Below, one piece after another: positions 1-7,978 of a stretch of 64,000 nucleotides of DNA. This DNA comes from Chryseobacterium panacisoli. GTDB taxonomy: Bacteria > Bacteroidota > Bacteroidia > Flavobacteriales > Weeksellaceae. The number at the start of each line of letters is the position of its first letter. Position 1 is the first letter of the stretch. Under the pieces are notes generated by a model, which saw only the letters and a program-made list of their open reading frames with translations, ran no database searches and was not told where the DNA came from. The DNA lies in the NCBI RefSeq assembly GCF_008274625.1, contig NZ_VTRU01000004.1, forward strand, positions 124,001 through 188,000. Direction: 5' to 3'. Made by a program: the position numbers and the translations under genes.

Positions 1-73
1 TAAAGCTCCTAATGACGAGCAGTTAGACACAGCATTCAAGCAATTATATCTAGAAGCCCCAGCTGATTACTAA
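1..73 (+). CDS. Transketolase N-terminal subunit (3' end only)
   Basis: The reading frame from base 2 is open and ends at TAA 71-73, giving about 23 C-terminal residues that finish in PADY. The next gene, 31 bp downstream on the same strand, is the C-terminal half of transketolase, and split transketolases are normally encoded as adjacent N- and C-terminal subunit genes. The identification therefore rests mainly on context; the fragment is too short to show a domain. Confidence 0.65.
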   Translation, partial: KAPNDEQLDTAFKQLYLEAPADY

Positions 74-103
74 TATCTTAACATCTCGATTAATACAATA
101 AAA

Positions 104-1048
104 ATGAAATATACATATACAGAAAAAAAGGACACTCGTTCAGGATTCGGAGCAGGATTAGCAGAACTAGCGGACAAAAATCCTAATGTAGTAGCACTTT
201 GCGCAGACCTTATCGGTTCTTTGAAAATGGAGAAATTCATTGAGAAGGCTCCGGAAAGATTCTTTCAGATAGGGATTGCAGAAGCTAACATGATGGGGAT
301 TGCTGCAGGTCTTAGCATTACAGGGAAAATTCCTTTTACAGGAACTTTTGCTAACTTCTCTACTTCAAGAGTATATGATCAGATTCGTCAGTCTATCGCT
401 TATTCTAACAAAAACGTAAAAATCTGTGCCTCTCACGCAGGTCTTACTTTAGGAGAAGATGGAGCTACTCACCAGGTTCTTGAAGACATCGGTATGATGA
501 AGATGCTTCCCGGAATGACAGTTATCAATACTTGTGACTACAACCAGACTAAAGCTGCTACCTTGGCGATTGCAGATTTTGAGGGCCCTGTATATTTAAG
601 ATTCGGAAGACCGGTAGTTCCTGTTTTCATTCCTGAAGATATGCCTTTCGAGATCGGAAAAGGAATTATGCTTCAGGAAGGTACTGATGTAACAATTGTT
701 GCAACAGGACACCTTGTATGGGAGTCTCTTGTAGCTGCAGATGAGCTTGAGAAAGAAGGTATTTCTTGTGAGGTAATTAACATTCACACGATCAAACCTC
801 TTGATGAAGAGATCATTCTAAAGTCTGTTGAAAAAACAGGTAAAATTGTAACGGCTGAAGAGCACAACTACCTTGGTGGTTTAGGAGAGTCTGTTGCAGG
901 TATGCTTGCAAGAAAAAGACCTACAAAACAGGAATTTGTAGCAGTAAATGATACTTTCGGAGAATCTGCAACCCCTGCAGAATTGATGAAAAAGTATAAA
1001 ATTGATGCTGCTGCAGTGAAAGAAGCTGTAAAGAGAATTTTAGCTTAA
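104..1048 (+). CDS. Transketolase C-terminal subunit
   Basis: This 314-aa protein is the pyrimidine-binding plus C-terminal domain half of a split transketolase, which moves two-carbon units between sugar phosphates in the non-oxidative pentose phosphate pathway using thiamine diphosphate. The pyrimidine domain covers about residues 8-170 and contains [15 protein letters not shown], whose glutamate is the one that activates the cofactor in this superfamily. The C-terminal domain (about 185-305) has the expected TVEEH-like segment ([13 protein letters not shown]). The TPP-diphosphate-binding half must come from the upstream partial gene. The length fits the family. DXS and pyruvate dehydrogenase E1-beta share the fold, but the size and the adjacent partner favour transketolase. 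Confidence 0.9.
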   Translation: MKYTYTEKKDTRSGFGAGLAELADKNPNVVALCADLIGSLKMEKFIEKAPERFFQIGIAEANMMGIAAGLSITGKIPFTGTFANFSTSRVYDQIRQSIAYSNKNVKICASHAGLTLGEDGATHQVLEDIGMMKMLPGMTVINTCDYNQTKAATLAIADFEGPVYLRFGRPVVPVFIPEDMPFEIGKGIMLQEGTDVTIVATGHLVWESLVAADELEKEGISCEVINIHTIKPLDEEIILKSVEKTGKIVTAEEHNYLGGLGESVAGMLARKRPTKQEFVAVNDTFGESATPAELMKKYKIDAAAVKEAVKRILA

Positions 1049-1070
1049 GATAAGCTGTTATATATAGACA

Positions 1071-1108
1071 AACTCCGGCGGTTTCTTCGAAACCGCCGGA
1101 GTTTTTTG
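1071..1108 (+). terminator. Rho-independent terminator of the transketolase operon
   Basis: A perfect 14-bp stem (AACTCCGGCGGTTT with its complement) closes a 5-nt CTTCG loop and is followed by TTTTTTG. It lies 23 bp after the transketolase stop codon. Confidence 0.9.
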
Positions 1109-1115
1109 TTATTGT

Positions 1116-1176
1116 GTAGAGACCACCCCGTCAAAAGTTCTTTGAATTTTCGACACCCCTCCGGAGGAGGGGAATG
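1116..1176. repeat. Intergenic sequence with GC-rich palindrome
   Basis: A stretch running from ACCACCCCGTC to a short GC-rich palindrome (CCCCTCC-GGA-GGAGGGG, 1156-1172) sits between the terminator and the convergent gene. It is much more GC-rich than the surrounding spacer and has no coding potential. It resembles the dispersed intergenic repeats of flavobacterial genomes, but no second copy was found in this window, so the repeat label is an inference. Confidence 0.35.
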
Positions 1177-1219
1177 GCTATACAACCATTTTTCATTGTA
1201 TTAGTTTTTATCCCTCTTA

Positions 1220-1738
1220 TTATTGTTCCGGTTGATTCAAAGGGATTCCTACAGCCATCAGAACCGGGCATAATATTTCCCTGACATATTCATCTTCTCT
1301 TCTTTCTGAAGCTTTTGAACCTGAAAAATAATTACTGATCCTATAGTTTTTCACAAACTGATTTCTCTTTTTCCCGATTGAATAATAATATCCACCTCTT
1401 TCATCATTCACAAAATAGGTCATTTCATCAAAGTTCATAAGCTTTTTGGACAGTAAAAGTTTCCTGTAAATACACTTCTCTGATTTGTCAAAAATATATT
1501 TCACCGGAATCCTGAAAAACAAGTCAGACAGGAAGTAGATCATATAAATACTCCATAATCCGATTGCAATTTTAAACTGATCTCCGGACATTTTACCCAT
1601 AAAATAGTATATGATCGCAGGAAGAGCAATAACACCCAAAGCCAGCCACCAGACCAAAGTACGCAGGAAATTATAATTGGGCATAAAGCTTATCTCACTT
1701 CCGTTTTCTTCAAACTTATAACGGTCTCGGATATCCAT
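1220..1738 (-). CDS. Uncharacterised membrane protein (two TM segments, PH-like)
   Basis: A 172-aa protein with two hydrophobic helices at about residues 25-47 and 57-75, followed by a basic/aromatic soluble region that is probably beta-rich. Architecture and charge pattern resemble its upstream neighbour: a TM hairpin followed by a PH-like domain. The gene overlaps the end of that neighbour by 23 bp, so the two are almost certainly co-transcribed and may form one complex. No catalytic motif is visible. I do not recognise a named family. Confidence 0.7.
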   Translation of the reverse strand: MDIRDRYKFEENGSEISFMPNYNFLRTLVWWLALGVIALPAIIYYFMGKMSGDQFKIAIGLWSIYMIYFLSDLFFRIPVKYIFDKSEKCIYRKLLLSKKLMNFDEMTYFVNDERGGYYYSIGKKRNQFVKNYRISNYFSGSKASERREDEYVREILCPVLMAVGIPLNQPEQ

Positions 1739-2195
1739 TCTCCGGATTATTAATATTCATGATATCTTCTGTTTCATTCACCATCTTCTGTATTCCTCTT
1801 TGTGTAAGAGCCTGGCCTATGGTAAGCTGCTTCTCTTTACCATTCACTTCAAAATAAACAGACAGCATCACATTGGTAGTAATAAAGCCCATGTATTTTG
1901 TTGCCAGCACATGAAAGTTTCTGAAATTCTCTATAGGATAGGTTCTGGCCGGGACAAAAATGGTATGCTTCCCTGTAATCGTCATGCGATCCATATCAAT
2001 GATAAATTTCTTGGTGAAAAAATTAACCAGAATAAGTGCTACTACAGCAATGATAACGTAGCTAAGAATCCTTACGCTGTTAAAGAGTAACCCTGCTACA
2101 ATCAGGAAGATAATGCAAAGTACCGTTACAAACACCGGCTGGTTTTTAAAAATATACTGGTTTCCTTCCTGTTTATAAAATTTGTAATTGTTCAT
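1716..2195 (-). CDS. Uncharacterised membrane protein (TM hairpin plus PH-like domain)
   Basis: A 159-aa protein: short soluble N-terminus, two close TM helices (about residues 21-42 and 44-60), then a beta-rich domain (IIDMDRMTITGKHT... NFRNFHVLATKY) and a final amphipathic helix. This is the general layout of bacterial PH-domain membrane proteins. The protein encoded at 3314-3781 has the same order and a similar last helix (QxxTQRGIQKMVNETEDI versus QSFSKRILQEITNELEDI), so the two are probably paralogues. The function is unknown. Confidence 0.7.
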   Translation of the reverse strand: MNNYKFYKQEGNQYIFKNQPVFVTVLCIIFLIVAGLLFNSVRILSYVIIAVVALILVNFFTKKFIIDMDRMTITGKHTIFVPARTYPIENFRNFHVLATKYMGFITTNVMLSVYFEVNGKEKQLTIGQALTQRGIQKMVNETEDIMNINNPENGYPRPL

Positions 2196-2345
2196 AATTA
2201 ATGTAATTGTTTTTTTACTTTGGTTTCTGATATGATGTTATAAGATGGCTTGCAGAGATGGTGATTTATAAGAGGCATCTGAGACAATTATTTTATCGGG
2301 CTCCATATGTATATATTTAAAGTGTTTTTTTAATTCGTCATGCTT

Positions 2346-2879
2346 TTAATTGCCCCAGGTAGCCATCCAGTCTATATATTCGTTTTTGTATTCATTATCA
2401 TTAAGTCTGATGATAAGATTTTTCAGTTCTTCCATTTCAAACTCATAATCTGAGACCGTGAAAATCAGGAAAATATCTTTCCCCGTGATCTTTGTGAAAA
2501 AGTTCTCATTTTTAAGTTTTTCCAGCACTTCAATACAAATGGAATACAACTTAGCCTGAAAACCTTCAAACCATTGATCATCGTCATCATGTTTGTTCAG
2601 TTCTGTTCTCAGCTGAGTACAGATATCATCAAATTCTTCATCGGCCCCTTCCATTTCATAGGTCCATTCTGCCGGTTCATATTTATAATAAAGAGCATCA
2701 TCTTCATCGGCCATTTCCATAGCTTTTATTGTGTTGGCAGCAGGGCATACCGTCATTGCGCCTTCATCACTGTACAGTGCAAAACTGTAAACTCCCTCTG
2801 CTCCATGCTTTTCATATACTTCTAAAAAAGCTTTCTTAGCAGCGTCTTCAATCTGCCGTTTCAAAATTTCAAAATCCAT
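2346..2879 (-). CDS. DUF4303 domain protein
   Basis: A 177-aa, acidic, soluble protein. The N-terminal part (AFLEVYEKHGAEGVYSFALY, then TVCPAANT) matches the pattern of the DUF4303 family, whose members often lie next to polymorphic toxin or immunity genes and are suspected immunity-type proteins. No signal peptide or TM segment is visible. It stands in the middle of the small minus-strand membrane-protein cluster. The family assignment is from memory of its conserved N-terminal motif, and the function is not established. Confidence 0.65.
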   Translation of the reverse strand: MDFEILKRQIEDAAKKAFLEVYEKHGAEGVYSFALYSDEGAMTVCPAANTIKAMEMADEDDALYYKYEPAEWTYEMEGADEEFDDICTQLRTELNKHDDDDQWFEGFQAKLYSICIEVLEKLKNENFFTKITGKDIFLIFTVSDYEFEMEELKNLIIRLNDNEYKNEYIDWMATWGN

Positions 2880-2977
2880 ACTTCTTTTCTTTTTTAAAAT
2901 GGGCGGTAAAATTACCTTTATCCTGTCAAATCAGCACATTATATTCTATAAAAGGCTGTTCAATTTCACGATTATAG

Positions 2978-3154
2978 CTATCTGTTTTTATTATACATGA
3001 TCAATCCGGGGATCAAAATAGCCACCCCCATAAGCATAGGAGCCAATTCTCCATATTTAAAAAGCCAGGAAGTTTCTTTGGATGGTCCTATTTTAATAAT
3101 CACTACCAGGCAGAAACCTATTATAATCAGAATAATTCCTGTTATTTTTTTCAT
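2978..3154 (-). CDS. Small two-TM membrane protein (58 aa)
   Basis: The minus strand reads ATG at 3154 to TAG at 2978, giving a 58-aa protein that begins MKKITGIILIIIGFCLVV. It has one hydrophobic helix at residues 4-22, a short soluble linker (KIGPSKETSWLFKYGE) and a second helix at about 38-53, then a basic tail. The composition is typical of a real membrane miniprotein, and it fills a gap in a cluster of membrane-protein genes on the same strand. Function unknown. Confidence 0.6.
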   Translation of the reverse strand: MKKITGIILIIIGFCLVVIIKIGPSKETSWLFKYGELAPMLMGVAILIPGLIMYNKNR

Positions 3155-3179
3155 AATATTAAATTTAATTATTAGTAAA

Positions 3180-3296
3180 TCAGTCTAAAAAATGGTTATC
3201 ACGGTCAAAGATATCGCGTGCTTCCCTTTTAAGATCATTAAGATCTATGTTCAGTTTCAGATTATTTTGATTCAGACTTTGCTGTACAATTCTCAT
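3180..3296 (-). CDS. Possible very small ORF (38 aa)
   Basis: A short ORF starts at ATG 3296 and encodes a hydrophilic peptide with a helical, charged second half (DLNDLKREARDIFD). It begins 18 bp after the stop of the 155-aa gene and ends 25 bp before the 58-aa gene. The frame stays open for about 13 codons upstream of its ATG, so it could instead be a remnant. Coding potential cannot be judged reliably at this length. Confidence 0.3.
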   Translation of the reverse strand: MRIVQQSLNQNNLKLNIDLNDLKREARDIFDRDNHFLD

Positions 3297-3313
3297 TTTA
3301 CCCAGAAAATCAT

Positions 3314-3781
3314 TTACTGAATTGTTGAATGCCCGGAAATATCTTCCAGTTCATTTGTGATCTCCTGCAGTATTCTTTTGCTAAAAGACTGTGATATTAC
3401 AGGACGTTTAAAGCGTGATATATTTTTAAAATCAGCATACAGATAACATCCTAAAGGAATAAATGCCAACCGAAACGTCTGCAGTTCAAACCCTTCAAAA
3501 TCCTCAAGTCTATAAATAATTTCCTTTCGGTTCAAGCCTCTGTTTGTAACAATAAGAAGTTGATTTTCCGGATCAAAATTTATCTTTGGCGGAATAAAAG
3601 AAACAATGGAGAGCAATAAGGAAAAGATCAGCAAAATAATTCCTGTTTTCAGATAGCTGGTATTGGTGATGAGCAATATCGCAATACATACCCACGCAAT
3701 CCCTATAATATGCTGAAGTGCCATATATTGCTTCACCTGATATCCCGGACCTTCTTTCTTTAAATGTTTAAAATCTCCCAT
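3314..3781 (-). CDS. Uncharacterised membrane protein (TM hairpin plus PH-like domain), paralogue of 1716-2195
   Basis: A 155-aa protein with two TM helices (about residues 21-40 and 46-63), a beta-rich middle region (INFDPENQLLIVTNRGL, then YRLEDFEGFEL) and an amphipathic C-terminal helix. It shares layout and several positions with the 159-aa protein at 1716-2195, which suggests duplication inside this cluster. It ends 16 bp upstream of the start-proximal DUF4870-like gene's stop, consistent with one operon on the minus strand. Function unknown. Confidence 0.7.
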   Translation of the reverse strand: MGDFKHLKKEGPGYQVKQYMALQHIIGIAWVCIAILLITNTSYLKTGIILLIFSLLLSIVSFIPPKINFDPENQLLIVTNRGLNRKEIIYRLEDFEGFELQTFRLAFIPLGCYLYADFKNISRFKRPVISQSFSKRILQEITNELEDISGHSTIQ

Positions 3782-3797
3782 TTCCAGATTTCAGATA

Positions 3798-4124
3798 TTA
3801 TCCGATAAAAGAAAATTTGTCTTCAAACATTTTACCAATCAAAGGCAAGGGTTTTTCAACATTATTGGCTGCATTAATAATTCCGATAATCATCAGTACC
3901 AATGGAATAAAACCGAATATTCCCAGAATCCCGATTTTAGTAACCATCAGTATAATATTGAGAATAATGGATAATGCAATAGAAAAAAGAATCAGCCCCA
4001 AAGATTGTTTCAGATGATATCTTAAAAGGCTGTCAGATTTTTCCTTTCCGATAACGAAGGAAACCAACCATCCGAGAAGAGTAATGTAAGATACAATTGA
4101 TAATGTTTTGTTATCCATAACCAT
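3798..4124 (-). CDS. DUF4870-like small membrane protein
   Basis: A 108-aa protein (or 106 aa if the third-codon ATG is used). It has three hydrophobic helices (about residues 9-24, 41-63 and 68-88) and a conserved-looking N-terminal pattern: YITLLGWLVSFVIG, then charged residues, then LRYHLKQSLGL. This matches DUF4870/Tic20-like small membrane proteins, in which the first helix is followed by a polar stretch with a histidine. It is the first gene of the minus-strand cluster. Precise function is unknown. Confidence 0.7.
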   Translation of the reverse strand: MVMDNKTLSIVSYITLLGWLVSFVIGKEKSDSLLRYHLKQSLGLILFSIALSIILNIILMVTKIGILGIFGFIPLVLMIIGIINAANNVEKPLPLIGKMFEDKFSFIG

Positions 4125-4356
4125 AAAATTTTTAATTAATATTCTTTGATTTTTTCTGATCCAAAATTGCAGCAGAAAAACATCACCGCATTATTTTTCA
4201 TGACTACAAAACACCTTCAACTCAGATTACAGACGACTACAAAGTGTCTACAAAAACAAATAAACAACTAATTAACAACAACTTACAAACATTATTTGTT
4301 TGTAGTTTTTCAGGCATGAAATTGACAGATGTCTACAATTTTTGTACTTTCACCCT

Positions 4357-6207
4357 ATGAAACTGAAGTACGCACTCTTGTATGGTATACTTTTTATCTG
4401 CACCTTATATCCTGCACAGAATACATTTATTGATGGTCTTAAAAAACAGTTGAATGAGAATCATATTTCTTCAGCAGAAAAATTCAAAATTTATAATGAG
4501 CTTACCGAATATTACAGAGTAAGTGATCAATATTCTACAGCTGAAAAATATGTTCAGCAGCAGCTTGAACTTGCTAAAAAGGAAAAGGATTATGCTGAAG
4601 AAGTAAAAGCACTTACTCAAAAAGGCATCATTAAGCTTAATCAGTCTGAGTACGATAAGATTCCACCTATTCTGGATGCATCCCATGCAATTGTTCAGAA
4701 AAGTAATAATAAAACGGCAGAACTGTATGCCAGCTATCTGAATATCTACTACAGAAATACTCTTGGTGAGCCTGAAAATACAATCAAACTGATACAGAAA
4801 GTACTCCCACTCGTTGAGAAACAGCCTTCTGAAATCATGTTAAATGCAAAGCTTAACTATCTTCTCTACGGAATCTATACAGAATGGAATGATGCTGAAA
4901 ATGCCACCAAATATGCAAAAAAATCTATTGAGCTTGCGGAAAAAACAGGGAACAAAAATTTACTCAGTTCTGCCTATTCTGCTCTTGCTGTCTGTTACTC
5001 CTTTCAATATGAAAAAAGCGGAAACTTAAAAGATCTGAAACCTGTCATTGAAATGTGTAAGAGAGCTGTTGGCCTGTACCATCAATTTCCCGGTCATGTT
5101 TCAGCTCATGTACATGCAATGGCATTGCTGAATCTTATTAATTATTATTTAAATTTTCCCGTTATAACTCCGGAAATTCGTTCCGAAATACAAAATAATG
5201 CCAACGAAATTCTGACTCTTACACAGCATACCACTCTTAACCAGGGAATTCAGGCAGGTGCGCTTGGCATTTTGAGCAATCTGGCTTCACGGGATCAGAA
5301 TGATGCTTTATCAGAGAAATATCTTTTAAAATCAGAACAGATTCTTCTTACACAGCAGCCGGTTTATTACCATGTGATGATTAATGTGGTAAAAGATCTT
5401 GCCCGGCTCTATGCCAAACAAAAGAAATATCAGAAAGCTTATGAATATGAATCCAAAGTAACGGAATACAGCAATCTTCTCTTCGATGAAGGACAGGCTG
5501 AAACGGCAAAAAGACTCGAAGCTCAATATCAATCTCAGAAAAAAGAATCCGAACTGAAATCCCTCACTGAAAAAACCTCCAGCCTGAAAAAAGAAAAACT
5601 TCTATATATCGGCCTGGGAATTATCGGACTGATAGGAGCCTTTTTTATGTTCCGTTCTTATCATTTCAAATTGCGGTATTCTATAGAAAGAGAAAATAAA
5701 CTTGATACGGAAAAGCATGAGGCAGAAATGCAGATCAAACTTCAGAAAGAGGAACAGGCAAGGTTAAGGGCAGAACAGGAACTTCTTACACTCCAACAGC
5801 AAAAACTTCAAAGTGAGGTATTGGCCAGTCAACTGCATATTCAGCATAAAAATGAAGTTCTCCAGCAGCTTCAGACCCAGCTTTCAGATACGGATATTAA
5901 TATTCATCAGGTGGTAAAGGGAGAAAACCGTGTTGATAATGATTTTGAAAAGATCAGATTCACCATTCAGGAACTGCATCCGGATTTCTTTAAAAACATC
6001 AATGAAAGGGCCAAACAAAAGCTTACTGCTCTGGATCTGAAATACTGTGCCTACATTTATCTTGGAATGGATACCAAACAAATTGCCAACCTTCTCAATG
6101 TAGAACCTAAAAGCGTAAGGATGACCAAATACCGTTTGAAAAAGAAGTTCGGACTGGATGAAAATACGGCTTTAGAATCTTTTTTTCAGAGCGTATTTTC
6201 TGAGTAA
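4357..6207 (+). CDS. TPR sensor / LuxR-type HTH membrane-anchored transcriptional regulator
   Basis: A 616-aa protein starting at ATG 4357; a TTG five codons earlier is also in frame, but ATG gives a normal signal peptide (MKLKYALLYGILFICTLYPA). The order is: exported TPR-like helical repeats (about 25-370), a TM helix (about 415-435), a cytoplasmic coiled coil rich in E/Q/K (about 440-500), and a C-terminal helix-turn-helix (about 555-612). The HTH includes LDLKYCAYIYLGMDTKQIAN and VEPKSVRMTKYRLKKKFG. This one-component layout is common in Bacteroidota, with the sensor outside, the HTH inside and no kinase. It is directly upstream of the RiPP locus on the same strand but has its own terminator, so a role in controlling that locus is only a possibility. 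Confidence 0.8.
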   Translation: MKLKYALLYGILFICTLYPAQNTFIDGLKKQLNENHISSAEKFKIYNELTEYYRVSDQYSTAEKYVQQQLELAKKEKDYAEEVKALTQKGIIKLNQSEYDKIPPILDASHAIVQKSNNKTAELYASYLNIYYRNTLGEPENTIKLIQKVLPLVEKQPSEIMLNAKLNYLLYGIYTEWNDAENATKYAKKSIELAEKTGNKNLLSSAYSALAVCYSFQYEKSGNLKDLKPVIEMCKRAVGLYHQFPGHVSAHVHAMALLNLINYYLNFPVITPEIRSEIQNNANEILTLTQHTTLNQGIQAGALGILSNLASRDQNDALSEKYLLKSEQILLTQQPVYYHVMINVVKDLARLYAKQKKYQKAYEYESKVTEYSNLLFDEGQAETAKRLEAQYQSQKKESELKSLTEKTSSLKKEKLLYIGLGIIGLIGAFFMFRSYHFKLRYSIERENKLDTEKHEAEMQIKLQKEEQARLRAEQELLTLQQQKLQSEVLASQLHIQHKNEVLQQLQTQLSDTDINIHQVVKGENRVDNDFEKIRFTIQELHPDFFKNINERAKQKLTALDLKYCAYIYLGMDTKQIANLLNVEPKSVRMTKYRLKKKFGLDENTALESFFQSVFSE

Positions 6208-6234
6208 TCTCAGTATATCTTGCCCTCATATTAT

Positions 6235-6270
6235 AAGCTTTTCAGCATGGTGTTGAAAAGCTTCATTTTT
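6235..6270 (+). terminator. Terminator after the TPR/HTH regulator gene
   Basis: A perfect 10-bp stem (AAGCTTTTCA / TGAAAAGCTT) with a 9-nt loop is followed by CATTTTTAT, 27 bp after the stop codon. It separates the regulator transcript from the RiPP locus. Confidence 0.75.
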
Positions 6271-6820
6271 ATGACTCAATATTATCTATCCGAATTAATT
6301 TATCTGAAGCCAGTGCTTTTTGTGAAAAATTCACAAGGTAATCACATCGTTTTTGGGCAGAAAATCAGTACTTTTTTACTAAAAGCATCCTTTGGAACAT
6401 ACAAATTTCTTTCAAAATGAAAGAACTATCGTGTAATTTCTATTGTTAAATTCATTCATTTTACCCATTTGTACAATAGAATATATTACTCTACAATATC
6501 CTGTTATATTTCTAAGCTTTCTTTACATCATCAGACTTCAATTTATACTTTTCAATATTTGAAATATTTCACCAAACCCTCTGATATATGCACAATTTGC
6601 ATTTGCATATATGTACACAAAATAAACAACCCACTTACACATTTTATCCCACTGTAGTGAACTGAATATTTATAGATTTGAAAACATCAACGTTGACAGA
6701 ATACATTCTACATCTTGCATTGTATGTGTACAGTACATGAAAATATGTGAATTGTTCAATCCCAATGTCAGGGTTTATATGACACAAATGATTTACACAA
6801 CACAACAAAAAATTATCAAC
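6271..6820. other. Non-coding leader region of the RiPP locus with inverted repeats
   Basis: About 550 bp lie between the terminator and the precursor start. Short open frames here have no convincing composition. The region holds several inverted repeats: TGTGAA-3-TTCACA (6321-6335), ATATATGCA-11-TGCATATAT (6584-6612, perfect) and TGTACAGTACA (6727-6737). Such dyads could be operator sites or RNA hairpins; the sequence alone does not say which. The length and the density of dyads are unusual for this window, where spacers are mostly under 200 bp. Confidence 0.5.
6673..6680 (+). promoter_or_regulatory. Candidate -7 promoter element of the RiPP locus
   Basis: TAGATTTG matches the Bacteroidota -7 consensus TAnnTTTG. 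A start about 7 bp downstream would give a leader of roughly 130 nt before the precursor ATG. No clear TTG -33 element is present at the usual distance. Confidence 0.35.
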
Positions 6821-7006
6821 ATGAAAAAGTTAATCGGTATGAAGAGTAACTTCTCTTCTTTGGAAAACAAAAAAATGAAAAATCTACAATCTATCAATGG
6901 CGGCGGCGGAACTGCTATCAACTATGTTTCTACAAACAAAGGAGAAGTGTATGACAAAGAAACCTGGGTAGACCACAAGCTTTCTTCAACTTTAGAGGTC
7001 GGATAA
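6821..7006 (+). CDS. Grasp-with-spasm RiPP precursor peptide (GwsA-like)
   Basis: A 61-aa peptide starting at ATG 6821. The frame is open further upstream, but this ATG begins a typical leader (MKKLIGMKSNFSSLENKKMK). The leader ends in SINGGGG at residues 24-30, a double-glycine-type boundary. The remaining 31-residue core is rich in Thr/Ser (T31, S37, T38, T48, S54-T56), Lys and Asp/Glu (E42, D45, E47, D51, E59). These are the residue classes that ATP-grasp enzymes join by ester or amide side-chain links in graspetides. Maturase genes of the grasp-with-spasm system follow on the same strand. No modification has been shown; the assignment rests on context and leader shape. Confidence 0.8.
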   Translation: MKKLIGMKSNFSSLENKKMKNLQSINGGGGTAINYVSTNKGEVYDKETWVDHKLSSTLEVG

Positions 7007-7034
7007 AATTCAGCCTCTAACTATCATACATTGT

Positions 7035-7060
7035 AAGGGAGGAATTATTTCCTCCTTTTA
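7035..7060 (+). terminator. Hairpin between precursor and downstream genes (partial terminator)
   Basis: AAGGGAGGAA pairs with TTCCTCCTTT (one G-T pair) around a TTAT loop, and the 3' arm ends in a run of T. It lies 28 bp after the precursor stop and 45 bp before the next gene. A leaky terminator here would give more precursor mRNA than maturase mRNA, as in many RiPP operons; this is an inference. Confidence 0.55.
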
Positions 7061-7104
7061 CAAATAAAAGCAAATTAACTGACTCTATAAAAACAGATGA
7101 TATA

Positions 7105-7977
7105 ATGAAACGAAATTTGATTTTGAAACATATGGGCCTATTGTTCATCATTAGTTTTATATTCTTTTCCTGTAAAAGCCAACACAAAAATTATATTGTA
7201 TATTACAACAGAGTAAATGAAATTGACAGCATCTATAGAGTTGCCAATCAACCAGAAGAGACTATAAAACAGTACCGGAAATTATTCCGAAAATATAATC
7301 CCAAAAATCAGGATCGTATTAAAGAATATGAGACGTACATTAAACTGGCTGATCAATATCAAAAAAATTTCGGAGGAAAGAAAAGTCTTTACAAGCTTAT
7401 CCCTTTAATTGCTCCTTATGAAGGGTCGGAAAAAAGTTACTTCGGTCTGTTCCAAAAATACGGTATAGACAGCAGTGAAGTGAAACAGAAAATTGCAGAC
7501 TGGAAAAAAGGTTTAAATAAAAGGTTGGTAGATTCCTTCAGTATTGCTTTTACCCGTGATCAAGCAGAAGGAAGGAGAAACTTTCAGCTCATGGAAAAAA
7601 ATGACAGAATAAATGCAGAACTGATAAAATGGACTTTTGAAAACTATGGTTATCCTTCCATACAGAAAATAGGACTTATTGGAAATGACGGGGTATTTAT
7701 GCCGATGCATCCTTTGTTCAGTCATATGACAGAATCAAAAGAATATAATTATTTCAAAACGAAAATGCTGGAATATATAAAATCCGGAGATTGTACTCCA
7801 AAAGATTATGCCAATATGGTAGACAGACATGATCTTCAAATCAGTAAACAAGAGATGCCCTATGGTTCTTATCCAAGTTATTCATCTGTGATTGATACTT
7901 TAAAAGTAAACCGAAACAGGAAAAATATAGGATTACCACCTTTAAGACGTTCATCTAAAATCAAAAACAGGTTGTGA
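7105..7977 (+). CDS. Putative lipoprotein A of the RiPP locus
   Basis: A 290-aa protein with an N-terminal hydrophobic signal (about residues 9-22) ending in FFSC-K, a plausible lipobox, so it should be membrane-anchored outside the cytoplasm. The mature part is highly charged. It shows a conserved C-terminal pattern also found in its paralogue at 9057-9983: NYGYPS-QKIG, GVFMPM, a histidine (SHM), and later a DR/ER-H segment. This order (NYGYP-G-H-DR-YG) recalls the uncharacterised DUF6624 family, but I cannot confirm that. It ends one base before the ATP-grasp gene. Its role in export, immunity or processing of the peptide is unknown. Confidence 0.75.
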   Translation: MKRNLILKHMGLLFIISFIFFSCKSQHKNYIVYYNRVNEIDSIYRVANQPEETIKQYRKLFRKYNPKNQDRIKEYETYIKLADQYQKNFGGKKSLYKLIPLIAPYEGSEKSYFGLFQKYGIDSSEVKQKIADWKKGLNKRLVDSFSIAFTRDQAEGRRNFQLMEKNDRINAELIKWTFENYGYPSIQKIGLIGNDGVFMPMHPLFSHMTESKEYNYFKTKMLEYIKSGDCTPKDYANMVDRHDLQISKQEMPYGSYPSYSSVIDTLKVNRNRKNIGLPPLRRSSKIKNRL

Positions 7978-7978
7978 A

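Noticed and set aside
6220..6657. Two plus-strand ORFs (about 66 and 62 aa) in the spacer before the RiPP precursor.
   Set aside because: They have no coding-like composition, overlap the terminator and dyad region, and encode no recognisable signal. They are most likely chance frames in AT-rich DNA.
6737..6820. Extended start of the RiPP precursor (89-aa version).
   Set aside because: The extra 28 residues before MKKLIG have no leader-like features, and the ATG at 6821 gives a typical leader; I treat the upstream part as untranslated.
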